From: Aphelocoma coerulescens
Taxonomy: Eukaryota; Chordata; Aves; Passeriformes; Corvidae
Direction of reading: 5' to 3'
NCBI RefSeq assembly: GCF_041296385.1
Contig: NW_027184085.1
Span: 51,861,109-51,925,108, forward strand
Length of the DNA stretch: 64,000 bases
A model generated the notes under the pieces. That model worked only from the letters and a program-made list of their open reading frames with translations. It was not told where the DNA came from and searched no databases. Both the position numbers and the translations under genes were made by a program. Of this stretch, positions 1-11,578 are shown piece by piece (the first letter of the stretch is position 1; each line of letters opens with the position of its first letter).

Positions 1-703
1 AAAGAAAGGAAAGGAAAGGAAAGGAAAGAAAGGAAAAAGGAAAGGAAAGAAAGGAAAGGAAAGGAAAGGAAAGGAAAGGAAAGGAAAGGGAAAAGGAAAA
101 GGAAAGGAAAGGAAAGGAAAAGGAAAGGAAAGCAAAAGGAAAGGAAAAGAAAAGGAAAGGAAAGGAAAGGAAAGAAAAAAGAAAAGAAAGAAAAGAAAAG
201 AAAAGAAAAGAAAGAAAAGAAAAGAAAAGAAAAGAAAAGAAAGAAAAGAAAAGAAAAGAAAAGAAAAGAAAAGAAAAGAAAAGAAAAGAAAAGAAAAGAA
301 AAGAAAAGAAAAGAAAAGAAAAGAAAGAAAAGAAAAGAAGAAAGAAAAGAAAAGAAAAGAAAAGAAAAGAAAAGAAAAGAAAAGAAAAGAAAAGAAAAGA
401 AAAGAAAGAAAAGAAAAAGAAAAGAAAAGAAAAGAAAAGAAAGAAAAGAAAAGAAAAGAAAAGAAAAGAAAAGAAAAGAAAAGAAAAGAAAAGAAAAGAA
501 AAGAAAAGAAAAGAAAAGAAAAGAAAAGAAAAGAAAAGAAAAGAAAGAAAAGAAAAGAAAAGAAAAGAAAAGAAAAGAAAAGAAAAGAAAGAAAAGAAAA
601 GAAAAGAAAAGAAAAGAAAAGAAAAGAAAAGAAAAGAAAAGAAAAGAAAGAAAAGAAAAGAAAAGAAAAGAAAGAAAGAAAGGAGAAAAAAAGAAAAGAG
701 GAG
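1..703. repeat. (GGAAA)n / (GAAAA)n polypurine microsatellite
   Basis: Pentanucleotide repeat, cut by the left window edge. Units are mainly GGAAA up to about 175 and mainly GAAAA after that, with scattered GAAA units. From 134 to 703 the plus strand is purine only, interrupted upstream by a single C at 133. It ends at the T at 704, where unique sequence begins. No gene is present. Confidence 0.97.
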
Positions 704-3700
704 TCTGGGGCACCAAACACTGTCCCCATCGAGTAGAATAAGATGTGACTACTAACAGACTTCTATCCAAACAGATCTTACAAACTTTTGATGAAGGAGC
801 TTCTCTGAGTTCCAAATTAGGTATCCCAGCTGTGGAGAAAAATGCATGCCTTAAAGCTGAGAAGTTTAAGGTGCGATTTTTCCAGAGAGTTTAATTTATA
901 AAACTTGACTTATGAGAAATCATATAGGTTAAATAATGAATCAGTACATGCAGTATTTTTACAGAAGGGTAACAATGAGGAATACTTCTGTTTAGGTTGC
1001 TGCCTTTCTGGAAGTCTTGAGATACCTTCTCTCACACAGAATACAGATCAGGAGGAGCTTTCTTTTTTAAGGTCCATACTGAAAACTTATTTTCTGATTG
1101 TTATATTGCACAGAATTCACCCTACTGCAAGAGCCTGAAAGACCAAATTCACCAGGCCAGGAGTTTAATGTGTATTGTACTGTTCTGCCTCCTTCTAGGG
1201 CAGTGGAATTTACAGAAATCTGATGCCTTCAGCGGTGGAACAATGCCTTATTTTCTCCATCTCTAACTTGGGAATATTTTGCTCTGACTTTTACAATTTT
1301 AATGTTAACAATAAATACTAGACAAAAATAAACATATTTATTCTATAAAATGGTTTATATCCTAAACCTGCACTCATAAAAATTTATTCTGAGTGCCTAA
1401 TTTTCCTGATAAGAGAAAACAGATTAATCTATGCAAAAGTTTCTATCTTAATCCTCAGAAAACTTCAGGCTGTCCTATTACATCCAAGGTAGCACAATAC
1501 TAATATATTGAGCTTAAAATTAGAATGAAAAAGAGAAGCATAAATCATTACAGGAGCTTTTAAAATTTGTTCTGGCTTGTTTGTGACTTTGGTTTTTTTC
1601 CAAACCATCAGTCCCTCGTTGACTAGCACGATTCAAGTGCATCTTAACTGTTGACCTCTTGAGGCAAGCATTCCAGCTCCGGAGCCCCAAGGCCACACAG
1701 AAAAAGAGCCATTTTCTATCTCCCTGTTCCTGGTATGTATCTCAATTCCCAGAATGTGCAATGTAACATTTCCTGCAATTCTGGTTCTAGCACTGCAATG
1801 GGGTCACAGAGATTGTCTTCTTTCCCATGGCCATCAGTGCTGAAATTAGGACTAAATCTGATGCTGGATTCATACTACTCGGTTCTTAAAACTTCTAAGC
1901 CCAAGGATTTTTAACTGAATTAAAATTCTCCATCATTTCTTCTAATAGGTGAAATATAGCAATCTAAGTGGCTTTCAGAATTCTAATTTTAACTGGAAGA
2001 TATTTTGTCAAAATATGTTCAAACAATTTTCAAGGTGCATGGGACAAATTTTAATATGTTAATTTAATGAATCCAAATGAATAAATTAAAGTGTGGCCCA
2101 ATTAAGATCAACTTTCAGTGTAACAGTTAATGCCTTGGCATATTTTCAGGATGACTTCATGTCCTCATGGTGAATCCTTTAAAATGACCACTTTGTAATG
2201 ATGAACACCTGCAATTTTAACAGAGGAGTGGGTGCCTAATTTCCAAAACTCATTCTAGAATAAGTCAGAAATAATAAGAGTTCATTAGAACTGATATATC
2301 AAGGCTGGAAGACCATTTTCTATGTGGCCTGCTGAGAATACTGTCTGAGTAGAGAACAAAATGCATTCATTGAGTTATTGGACAATAAGGAAATATACAC
2401 TCAGTAAAATCTGAATTTCATGTCAAGATTTACACTGTAATTTTTTATTTATTTTTGATTTTCCATTAACAAATAAGCAATAAGCAATTCCAAAAACAAA
2501 TAAGATTTTTATTAAATCAGAGTTTTGAGAATTAGCTTTTAATCATATTTTCCCTACTAAATATCTCACCATTTCCCTGTCTTACTGCCACACTCTCTTC
2601 CTAGTCAAAGCAAGAGGAACAAAGTTCACTTTTTTGAAAGAATCTTTTTGTAAAGCATCACACCAAAGACAAACTGATCTACACAACTCATGTAAGGCAG
2701 GACTGAGCTTAGAGCTTTCAATTTTTTGGTCTAATAGTTATTCCTTACTTGCAATTAAGTTGGATGTCAGAAATGAAACATTACTTTGAGGACGAGATGG
2801 ATTACTGACAGGGAGCTTGCTGTGCTTACCCTGTTACTAAGCACTGATATTTAAGCTGGTTTTATTTTTTTATTTGCTTTAACATTTTTCAGAATCAGAA
2901 AAACGATGTAATAGATTGTCTCTCTGCCTAGCTCTTCAGCTGTGTCTGTTTTGCTGACTGCTGTAAAGAGTCAACAGGGTTTAAATCCCTGAAAGATTCA
3001 GAGAGAAGTGTTCTTAACATTTATTAATTTTCCAGCCATTCTTTACCAAGGGAATACATCTTTAAAGAAACCATACGATTTTGGGGTTATTTTTGTGTCT
3101 GTTCTTTTCTGTATCTGACTGATACTGTTGAATTTCTATTAAAGTAAAATGAACTCAGCTCATTTACACTGTTGGAGGACCTGACCTGAACACCAGTAGC
3201 TTGTTATTTTTAACATAGATCTTCAATACAAAATTGTGTGAGCTGAAAGATGGGGAACTAATCCCTTTTTATTTCTTTTATGATGGATTGATGCAACAAG
3301 GCAGCAAAGCAAGAAGCAGCAGCTCCCATTCTGTGAGACGTCAGGGGTGTACTATATATCCTATACAGAATACTTGTAATGTTAAAGTCATTTGGCTATC
3401 TTGTAAGAAAATAGAATGTTTTTTGTCCTGCATTTACTAAACAATGTGGATTTGTATTTTTATGTGACTGTAAAGTACTGTAAAACAAGTACTTGCTTAA
3501 CAAGAGTGTAAAGCAAGAGTTGGGGTTGCAGCTACCTCTGCGCTCTATTACTGAAATTAGTGTGCTTTCCCTCTTCTCAGGCTCTTGCTCTGCTGTCCAG
3601 GTTGGACATCTCCTCTCATTGTGCACTTTTCCTGGTTTAACTTAACATTATAAATGTACATATTCATGTGTAAATTACTACATGGGAGCATGACTCCTTT

Positions 3701-4409
3701 CTGTGTCTGTTATTATGCTACATATATCAGTGAAGTTTGTAGCAAATCTTTCCAGGGGAAACAAGTGGACAATCAGGATCACTAGTGACCATATTTTACT
3801 TGCTGAAGGGAATATAATTTGTAAATTGGCCATAGTATGTACTATGAATGTCTGGCTCTTGGACAAGAACAGTAGCCTTTCATTGAAATGAAGGGTTAAG
3901 AAGAAAAATAAAGAAACATCGTGGTTAATATTAATGCATCCTTTCCCCATTTCATGACACAGGCTGTAAATTTGTATGTATACATTCATACAAATAGAAT
4001 GAAGTATCTACTAAACTAGTAAAGCTATTTTAGCTTATCTGACATTTATACCAATACATCTTTACATTATTTCTCTTGGGAAATAAAAGCTTGACTTTGG
4101 TAATAGAGGGCAGCTTCTCAGCAGGGTGGGTTGGAGGTCTGCCTTCCATTGTTACACAGTGGCTAATGGAGCATAAGGATTGCTCTTCTGCTAGGAGTTT
4201 TTGATATCCATTTATCCTGAGGGATGTATTACTTGGATTTGAAGTGCAGACATTTCTTCTCTGAAAAAGTCTCATAAATCTCAGATTAAACAATAATATA
4301 TTGATACACTGATATAGTTACCTAGTACATAAGCCATCTTGTTTTCAGTAACGTGACTATGCTATAAACCTGAATTTCTCTTTGCTAAACTTTTTGCTCT
4401 CTTTGTCCC
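704..4409. other. AT-rich sequence, no gene recognised
   Basis: Single-copy-looking AT-rich DNA. The open frames here (for example 3234-3440, 3678-3989 and 4030-4293) are short, have no recognisable protein motif and show no convincing splice context. A small palindrome, CATAGTA-TG-TACTATG, lies near 3831-3846. I see no RNA gene, LTR or LINE. Confidence 0.7.
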
Positions 4410-4640
4410 ATCCTAGGACAGTTCAGGCTGTCAGGGACCTGAGGATATCTCCAATTCAGCACCCATTTGCAACAGCAGATTCTGCTGACATGTCAGGCCA
4501 GGTTACCCAGGACTTTATCCCATATGGGCTTGAAACTGTTCAAGGATGGAGAGGGGGGTTTCCTGATTAACCTGCTTGTTTGACTGAGTATGGGATAGCT
4601 CATTCTTATCCTTGGAGGACTTTAAAGCCCTGCCAGACTC
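4410..4640 (-). mobile_element. CR1 LINE 3' end fragment, worn
   Basis: Read on the minus strand, this follows the 3' end of a CR1 LINE: a stretch like the last Leu/Phe-rich codons of ORF2 (about 4555-4520), then the phrase CCTGGGTAACCTGGCCTGAC, then a 3' UTR resembling the usual CR1 wording down to GAACTGTCCTAGGAT. It is more diverged than the other CR1 pieces here, and the upstream limit is uncertain. The plus-strand open frames at 4382-4570 and 4612-4953 overlap it and are probably not genes. Confidence 0.6.
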
Positions 4641-7600
4641 CCTGAGCTCAGGGGCCCTTCAGAACTACCTCCCTGGGATCCAACAAACCAGCTTCCTGAG
4701 CAAGCCAAACTTTTTTCTGAAAACTCTTGTCTTTGCTACTTGCTTTTACTATACCTTACCTTACACAAAAAGTCAGCTTTACTTCTATCCATTCAGGACT
4801 TTGATAATGTATTTCTGCTCCAAGTCAATATTGCATTTTTGTGTTAAACAAACACATACATGCATATGCAAAGTTCTGCTTTCCCCTCCAGTGTCAAGCT
4901 CTCAGCCTCCTCAAGCGACTGCCAAGACCAGGCAGGTCAACCAGAGCCCGTAGGACCCTTAAGCAAACTGCTCTAAAATGCTTCTCTCTCTCTCTCTCTC
5001 TCTTTTTTTTTTATTTGGTAATGAAGGAAAATTAATTATTGAAACCTTGAGCAATCGCATTCTCAGGATTTGTGAGAGGAGAGATGCTTTCATGAGTAGA
5101 GTCAGTGTTTGAAAATAGTCTCCTTGTGTCTGGAATGTATGGGTTTTTTTTCCGCTGTCTTTCATTTCTCAGGTAGCAGTTCTCTCTGTAATAAGAGCAT
5201 TGTAATAGGTGCCCAGTTTGAATATTCTACTAGTGGAAAAAACAAATTTGCATTAAAAATTGCTTAAGTATGCAATAAATAAAGCAAATATCTTTAATAA
5301 GGATATACAGAGATGAAAACTCCTGTATATTAGGGTTTTGCTTAGGTAAATAATGCAGCCTTATAAGTTTCAGTGAATTTTTTTTCTGAGAAAACCATGG
5401 GATTAAATAAAAAATCCAGTCTTTGAATGACATTCTGGAAATGGCACATACTGAAAATGCCAAGAAGGGTTGTGGTTTTTGTTTTTGGGTTTTTTTTCAT
5501 GGAAACTGACAGTGTCTCTTACTTGCTTCATTGAAAATGTGAATTATTTTGAGATATTGCATTAAAGATAGGATAGCACTGCAAACAATGCAATTTGTCA
5601 GCTTTGCTGACTTTAATGAAAGGTTAGAAAAGGTTTTTGTACTTAACTCATACACATTAACAAAATACCAGAACCTGTTTAGGAGTGTAAAAACCATCAA
5701 TGTTATTTTCTAAATAGATGATGAAACTCCTCCTTAACAAAAGCCTATCCAATTGGTTAATTTCATTATTCTAGTAGTTAAGAATAGTGGGTTAAGTGTT
5801 ATTTTTCTGTGGAATATTGATCAAGTCTCATATTTTCTTTGCTTGGGACTCTGTCAGCAAAACTGGAGAGGCTACAGCTTCATGGGCAGAGCTGAACATT
5901 AGTAAGGAAGATGGAAGATGTGCTCATAGTCTGACTCAGGCTTTAAGGTGGCTTGGTTCCAAAGCGGTTGGTGATGATGAATTATCTAGTATCATTAATG
6001 AACAATTTAACAAAATCTGTAAGCTGGTGATTGATATAATTGTGGAATAATTTGAGGGCTATATCTAATGTGCTGTTACAAAGTCTAGAAATGAATGCAT
6101 GTACAGCACTGTGGATAAGCGTGGTGTCAACACACCTCTGAGTTGAAGAGCTGTGATCAACAGCACAGTCATAATGGTTGTTAACTGGGGTGAAGGTACC
6201 GCTTCCCAAAGTATCAGCTGAATTGGAAGAAAATGTTTGTTCTAAGATTCTCAGCAGTAGCAGGGTGGAAAACATACAAAAATATGGTAGTCCTGAACTA
6301 CAAATGCATGGGAAACCAGAAGGTGTGTGAGATAAATGGCTATACCATTACCAAAGCATCGCATGTTAAAATACAAAATCAAAATAGAAGTAGTCATCAT
6401 GATTAAAAAAGATAAACCATCGGAGAGATGTGCAATATAGCAGGTGAGCCCATCATTAAGAATATCCTAGAGTAAAGCAGACAGGGAATTTGAAGCAGAA
6501 AACTGGAGTAGGATTTTGCCTTCTGTTTCTTCTCATGAACTCCTAAGGTGGTAATGCAAACTTTGATCTGTGTTACTTCTGTCATCTTCTGAAGAAACAC
6601 AACAGTGAACCAAAGGTATTTTTAAGATGTATTAGGGTTTGCAAGACTGGTGCATGTAGACCCCATTTAACAAGGGTAATGAACAAAAAGTCTTGTATTA
6701 ATAGAAATAGACCTGTTGGTACAAGAAGGGACAGTGCCATGGCTGAGTGAGACCCAAGAGGCTCGGCTAATGTGAGCTGAAGACACAGAAGCTGCCTTGC
6801 ATTTTTAGCAGTAAAAATCTGGACAGCTCATTTTCCTCTTCTTCTAACCCAAAGATTGTTAAATTAAATGACAAATGTCATCAAAATTGGGAGATAATCT
6901 GTTCTGCTGGTTTCTGTTCCAAATACACATGGCTACTTTGGGACTCTAAGACCAGCCTGCGCCTCTTTCTTCTTTGTTTTTATTGCCTTACCTCATGATA
7001 AAGAGTAGAGTTTTAAAGTATGGCCTTTACAGCTAAAAATTAATATTTCATATAGCTTGCCTGACTTTTTCTAAAGTTTCTAGAAATCTACCACAGGTGT
7101 GTTCCTAGTGTGACTTAAATACTGTTCCATATTAAATTGCCTCAAGGGTGATTCCTCTGCTTTTCAAAACATCTTCCATTTCAAATTGTTTAACAGCTCA
7201 GCTCAGGATGCCAGAGATTTCTAGACAGAGGAGAAATACACTTTTTTCAAGGGTAAAGATTTTAGTTGCCTAACTAAAAATTGTCAAGTTTGACCACTAT
7301 AGAATGTATGTTTTGGTGGCGTTCTTCCAGTATGCATTAATTTTCCATGTAGAATACACCTCTAAGAATTGCTAACCATGAAAATGAGGCCAGCTGAGTC
7401 CAACAGTTGACAGAACTCAATAACAGGAATAATAAGGAGAAGAGAACAGATTTGAAAGCCCCCAAAAGAAGCCAAGTTTTTATTCCCTACCTTTGTTGAG
7501 ATCATGAATTGCTTTTAGACATTTTAATAATCCTGCAGTCTAGCTGGTAGCCATCTGAAGAATCCATGGAGTAGCTTATTCAAGTTGCTGTTTTTCTTTC

Positions 7601-8774
7601 ACACTCTTATTTCTTTCTTTTCTAAAAATTTTTTTAAAAATTTGTGAATGGTAGAGAAGGAAGTGCCTGATTCCTCTTTAGTACATATATTGCTGCTTAC
7701 TTATAATTCTTTAATTCTATTTGTTTTGCATTTTGTGACATCTTGTTATGACTGCGAATAAATTCTGTTTCTGAAATGGTATATGAGCATTTTGTGGCTG
7801 TTGGCAGACTCCTCAGAGTCCAAGGAATTTAGAGGTTGTTTGCATACCCAAGACTGAAAAGCTGAGGGTTAAACATAATAAATAGCCCACATGAGGATCT
7901 TGCTTCAGCTGGGACAGACAGAAAGCTGTCTCCATATACGTCTATGTATTATCTGCGAGTAATAAACCAGCAAAAAAGTGATTAACTATGATAGTAATTT
8001 TATTATATATTAATATATTTATTATACATTAATATATTTATTATTATTTTAAGCTGATTCGTATTCATGTTAATTATATGATATATATAAAAATATAAAA
8101 TATAATAATATATTATATATATATAATAATGTAATATTAATTATAATATTTTGTTTCTGTTAGCAATCTTAAAATGTAGATCATCAGGTTTAGAATGTTC
8201 CCTTTGCTACTAAAAATTAAAAACCTGATTGTGCTTTGTGCTAAGATGTTTTGTGGTTTCTGAAACAACTAAATTCTTTTTAAGGAAAAAAAATGGTGGG
8301 TTTTTCTAGTGGCAAGTGTAGTTCTTTAAAGTAAGTTTTAGATAAATGAAAATAAGGTATAGCTGCGAACATGAAGCTCTTTCCTATTTTCATCTCAGAT
8401 TACAGAAACAGAGATGGTGCAATTGTGTTTAGAGCAAAATGCTTGAATTTCCCTTATTGTGTTAGAAGCAACATTATTTGAATGCCTCTGGCCTACTGTT
8501 CAAGTGAAGACTCTATGGAGGATTCTAGTTTCACAAACTGACACAGATCTACCTAGCACAAATTCAAAGGATTGTTTTTCATCATTGTGTGCTGACAGGA
8601 AGATCAGACACCACCTTCAGATAGAGCTGCATGGGCAATTCTTGTCTATGCACAAGAATTCTTGATTCTGCTGACACATATATTTGACACTTTTCGGAAT
8701 TTTATTTTCTTGTAGATAGATATTAGTTGATGTGAGACACACCATGGGCTCAAATTCAACAAAAAATACCCTAC
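4641..8774. other. AT-rich sequence, no gene recognised
   Basis: Mostly unique-looking AT-rich DNA. It contains a (CT)n run at 4982-5004 followed by a T run, and a very AT-rich stretch at about 7990-8150 with imperfect TATTAATATATTTAT repeats. The frame 5796-6050 is open for 84 codons and starts beside a T-rich tract, but matches no family I know. Nothing else is supported. Confidence 0.65.
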
Positions 8775-9155
8775 AGCTCAGTGGTCAATGGCTCATATTT
8801 GATGGACATCAGTGACAAGTAGTGTACCTCGGGGTCCATAGTAGGTCCAGTTTTATTTAATATCTTAATTAAAAACGTAGATGAAGGGATCTAATGCACC
8901 CTCTGCAAATTTTGAGATGACCCCAAGCTGAGTGGTGCTATTGGCACTCTTGAAGGATGGGGTGGCACCCAGAGGGTGACACACCTGGGTTGGGGCAACC
9001 CTTGCTATCAACACTGAGTGGGGATGAAGAGATTGAGAGCAGCACTGTGAGAAGGACTTGGGGATGCTGGTGGATGAGAGGCTGGATGTGATCCAGCAAT
9101 GTGTACTTACAGCCCAGAAAGCCAGTTTTAACCTTGGCTGCATCCAAAGGGGGAA
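8775..9155 (+). mobile_element. CR1 LINE fragment A: second half of reverse transcriptase
   Basis: Degenerate CR1 ORF2 coding sequence. The readable series runs VVNGS (about 8782), SGS-VGPVLFNILI (about 8831-8870), DEGI, CTLCKF-*-DD-KLSGA at about 8899-8943 (the catalytic FADD motif with the alanine codon now TGA), then HLGWGNP and the EGLGDAGG region, ending at LGCIQRG near 9150. This covers the RT palm with the catalytic Asp pair and the start of the thumb. A piece between the FADD block and HLG is missing, and stops and frameshifts abound. It starts at the point in ORF2 where fragment B (9165-11050) stops. The RT thumb and 3' end expected afterwards are absent. Confidence 0.85.
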
Positions 9156-9164
9156 AGGAACAAA

Positions 9165-11050
9165 ATGGGGAGAGGGACAGAACCAGGCTGGCCAGTGACT
9201 GGAGTGGGATGGTGTGCCAAAGCTTGAGGAAGCAAGCATTAGTGGGATTTCTCAGTCTGCTCCATGAGGTGTCAGCTGTAATGAACCACATGTGAAATGT
9301 GTGGTTCTATACCATAAGGAACAAAGAAGAAGAGTTTGAAGCTTTGGATCAGTCCCAGAAATTTGACATCATTGGCATAAGTGAAATCTGGTGGGATGAG
9401 TCCTGTGACTGGAGTACCCTGTTGTATGGTTACAGGCTTTTCAAGAAGAATAGGCAGGGCAAATGAGGTAGGGGGTGGCATGGAAGCCTTGAATGTATGG
9501 AGCTCGTAGTTGGTGATGACATGGTTGAGACCCTTTGGGTAAGGATTAAGTGCCAAACAAAAAATGTGGATGTCATTGTGGGAATCTAGACCACCCAGCC
9601 GGGATGATGACGCTGAGGAAACATTCCTTGAGGAACTAGGACACACCTCTAAATCAGCTGTCCTTGTTCTTATGGAAAACTTCTACTTGCTGGATGTTAA
9701 CTGGGATCACTATGCAGCTGGAAGAAACATATCCAGAAGATTCCTAAAACACATAGATGACTACTTCATTATGCAGTTACTAAGAGAGCAGACTTGATTT
9801 ATTGCCCTCGTTGTTTATTTCTTGTTAATAGAGAGGGTGTAATGAATGAAGTCATCGGTGGCTGTCTTGGCCACAGCAAACATGAAGCAACTGAGTTTAA
9901 AATCTCTGTTGACAGGAGAAAAAGTGCCAGGAAGACTCCAATGCTGGACCTGAGGAGAGCAGATTTCAGGCTCCTTGGGAAACTAGCGGGTAAGGTCCAC
10001 TGCGAAAATGCTTTTGGAGGTGTTGGGATCCATCAGTGCTGGTCACTTCTCAAGCACCACCTCCTAACAGCACAGGAGCAGGCAATTCCAAAATGTTGGA
10101 AGTTGAGCAGATGAAACAGAAATCCAGCTTGGCTGACCAGGAATCTTTTTTCGCAGTAAGGCAAAAAATGAAGCTGTATCCTCAGTGAAAGTAAGGTCAG
10201 GTGATATGGGAGGAATACAGACCTTCTGCTGTCCATTGTAGGGAAAAATTCATGGAGCCAAAGCTCAGTTGGAAGTGAAGCTGACCAGAACTGTGGGGGA
10301 CAATAAAGAGATTCTTAAAATATGTTAATGGCAAAAGGCAGTTCATAAATTACATCAGGTCATAATAGGATAAGGATGGTTACCCCACAAACAGGGACAC
10401 AGCCAAGACAGAGGTGTTTAAATGCTTTCTTTGTCTCTGCCCTCAGAACCAATTATGGACTAAGGAGGTCCCAGCACCCTGAGCTGGAGGACCATGGCTG
10501 TGAGACTGATGAAATCCCAGTTGACCCTGATGCTGTGAGGGATCTGCTGCTCTGTCTAGATACCTATAAATCTATGGGACTTGATTGTATTTATCCAAGA
10601 ACACTCAATGAACTGGCTGATGTCGTCTCAAGGACTCTCTTGATGAGTTTTGGGCATTTTTGGGAATCTAGAGAGATCCCAGCTGACTGAAAGATGACCA
10701 ATGTTGCCCAGGTTTTCAAAAAAAGCCAAGAACTGCAGATGTGTAGGTCTCACTTAAGTGCTTGGTAAATTTATGGAGAAGATTATCCTAGAAGGTATTG
10801 GAAAACACTTGAATGACTGCACAGTCATTGGTCACAGCCAGCATGGCTTCATGAGGGGAAAGCCCTGTTTGCCAAACCTGATTTCCTTTGATGACGGGAT
10901 AACCCACTCAGAAGATCAAGGAAAGCCAGCTGAGGTAATCTTTCGGGATTTCAGTAAAGCTTTTGATCTGTGTCTCACAGGATCTCCTCGACAAAGTATT
11001 CAACACACAGCTGTATAAATCCATCATGCGATGAGTGAGCACCTGGCTCA
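9165..11050 (+). mobile_element. CR1 LINE fragment B: linker, endonuclease and first half of reverse transcriptase
   Basis: Long but broken CR1 ORF2. In order: the pre-endonuclease linker LRKQALVGFLSLLHEVSAV (about 9219-9280); an AP-type endonuclease with DIIGISEIWWDES (about 9364-9401); FEEL/LVLMENFYLLDVNWD (about 9620-9708), where the usual GDFN motif is lost; and GGCLGHSKH (about 9858-9888), where the catalytic SDH has become SKH. RT blocks follow: DTYKSMGLDCIYPRTL at about 10558-10607, then SQHGFMRGK and VIFRDFSKAFDL at about 10938-10970. The coding runs at 9564-9797, 9794-10114, 10376-10690 and 10758-10985 are all parts of this one decayed frame. It ends at STWL (about 11050), where the minus-strand LTR begins. 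It cannot be active. Confidence 0.92.
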
Positions 11051-11578
11051 TGTTTGGGTTTAGGCTGGATATCCCATGAAACTGCTCACTCATTCCCTTT
11101 GCTCCTGGCGGGATGGAGAGGAGAATCAAAATAGAAGATAAAAAGCATGTGTTGAGATAAGAACTGCTTACAAACTGAAATAAAATAAAGCATAATCATC
11201 ATCGTAAGAAAATGAGAGAGAAGAATAAACCAAAGAAAGATGTGATGCACAATACAATTGCTCGCCATTAACTGGCCAATGCCCTGCTGGTCTCCAAGCA
11301 GCAGTCCACAGTTCCAGGCCAATCCCCCCCAGTTTATACACAAGGCATGATGTGAAATCTCTCTTTGGCCAGTTCAGGTCAGCTGCACCCCAGTTTCTTG
11401 TGCCTGTCCCTTGGCAGGGCATGGAACACTGAACAGTCCTTCATTTAGAGTAAACACTACTTGTCAACAACTAAAGTATCAGTGTGTTATCAATATTATT
11501 CCCATACTGAATCCAAAATACAGGACTGTACCTGCTACTAGAAAGAAAATTAACTCTATCCTAACGAAAACCAGGACA
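11051..11578 (-). mobile_element. Solo LTR, avian ERVL type
   Basis: On the minus strand it begins TGTCCTGGTTTTCGTTAGGA and ends near CCTAAACCCAAACA, giving TG...CA ends. It follows the well-known avian ERVL-type LTR wording: GATAGAGTTAATTTTCTT near the start, GTTGATAACACA-like sequence, a TATA box (GTATAAAC, about 11333-11340 on the plus strand), and the TCTTATCTCAACACATG segment near the 3' end. No second LTR or internal region is present. I found no matching 5-bp duplications at the chosen edges, so one edge may be off or altered. It sits exactly where CR1 fragment B ends. Confidence 0.82.

Noticed and set aside
5796..6050. 84-codon frame as a host or retrocopy gene
   Set aside because: No known motif, no splice or polyadenylation context, and neighbouring sequence is not coding-like.
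8865..9646. Minus-strand open frames of 117-124 codons
   Set aside because: They are antisense to recognisable CR1 coding sequence on the plus strand.
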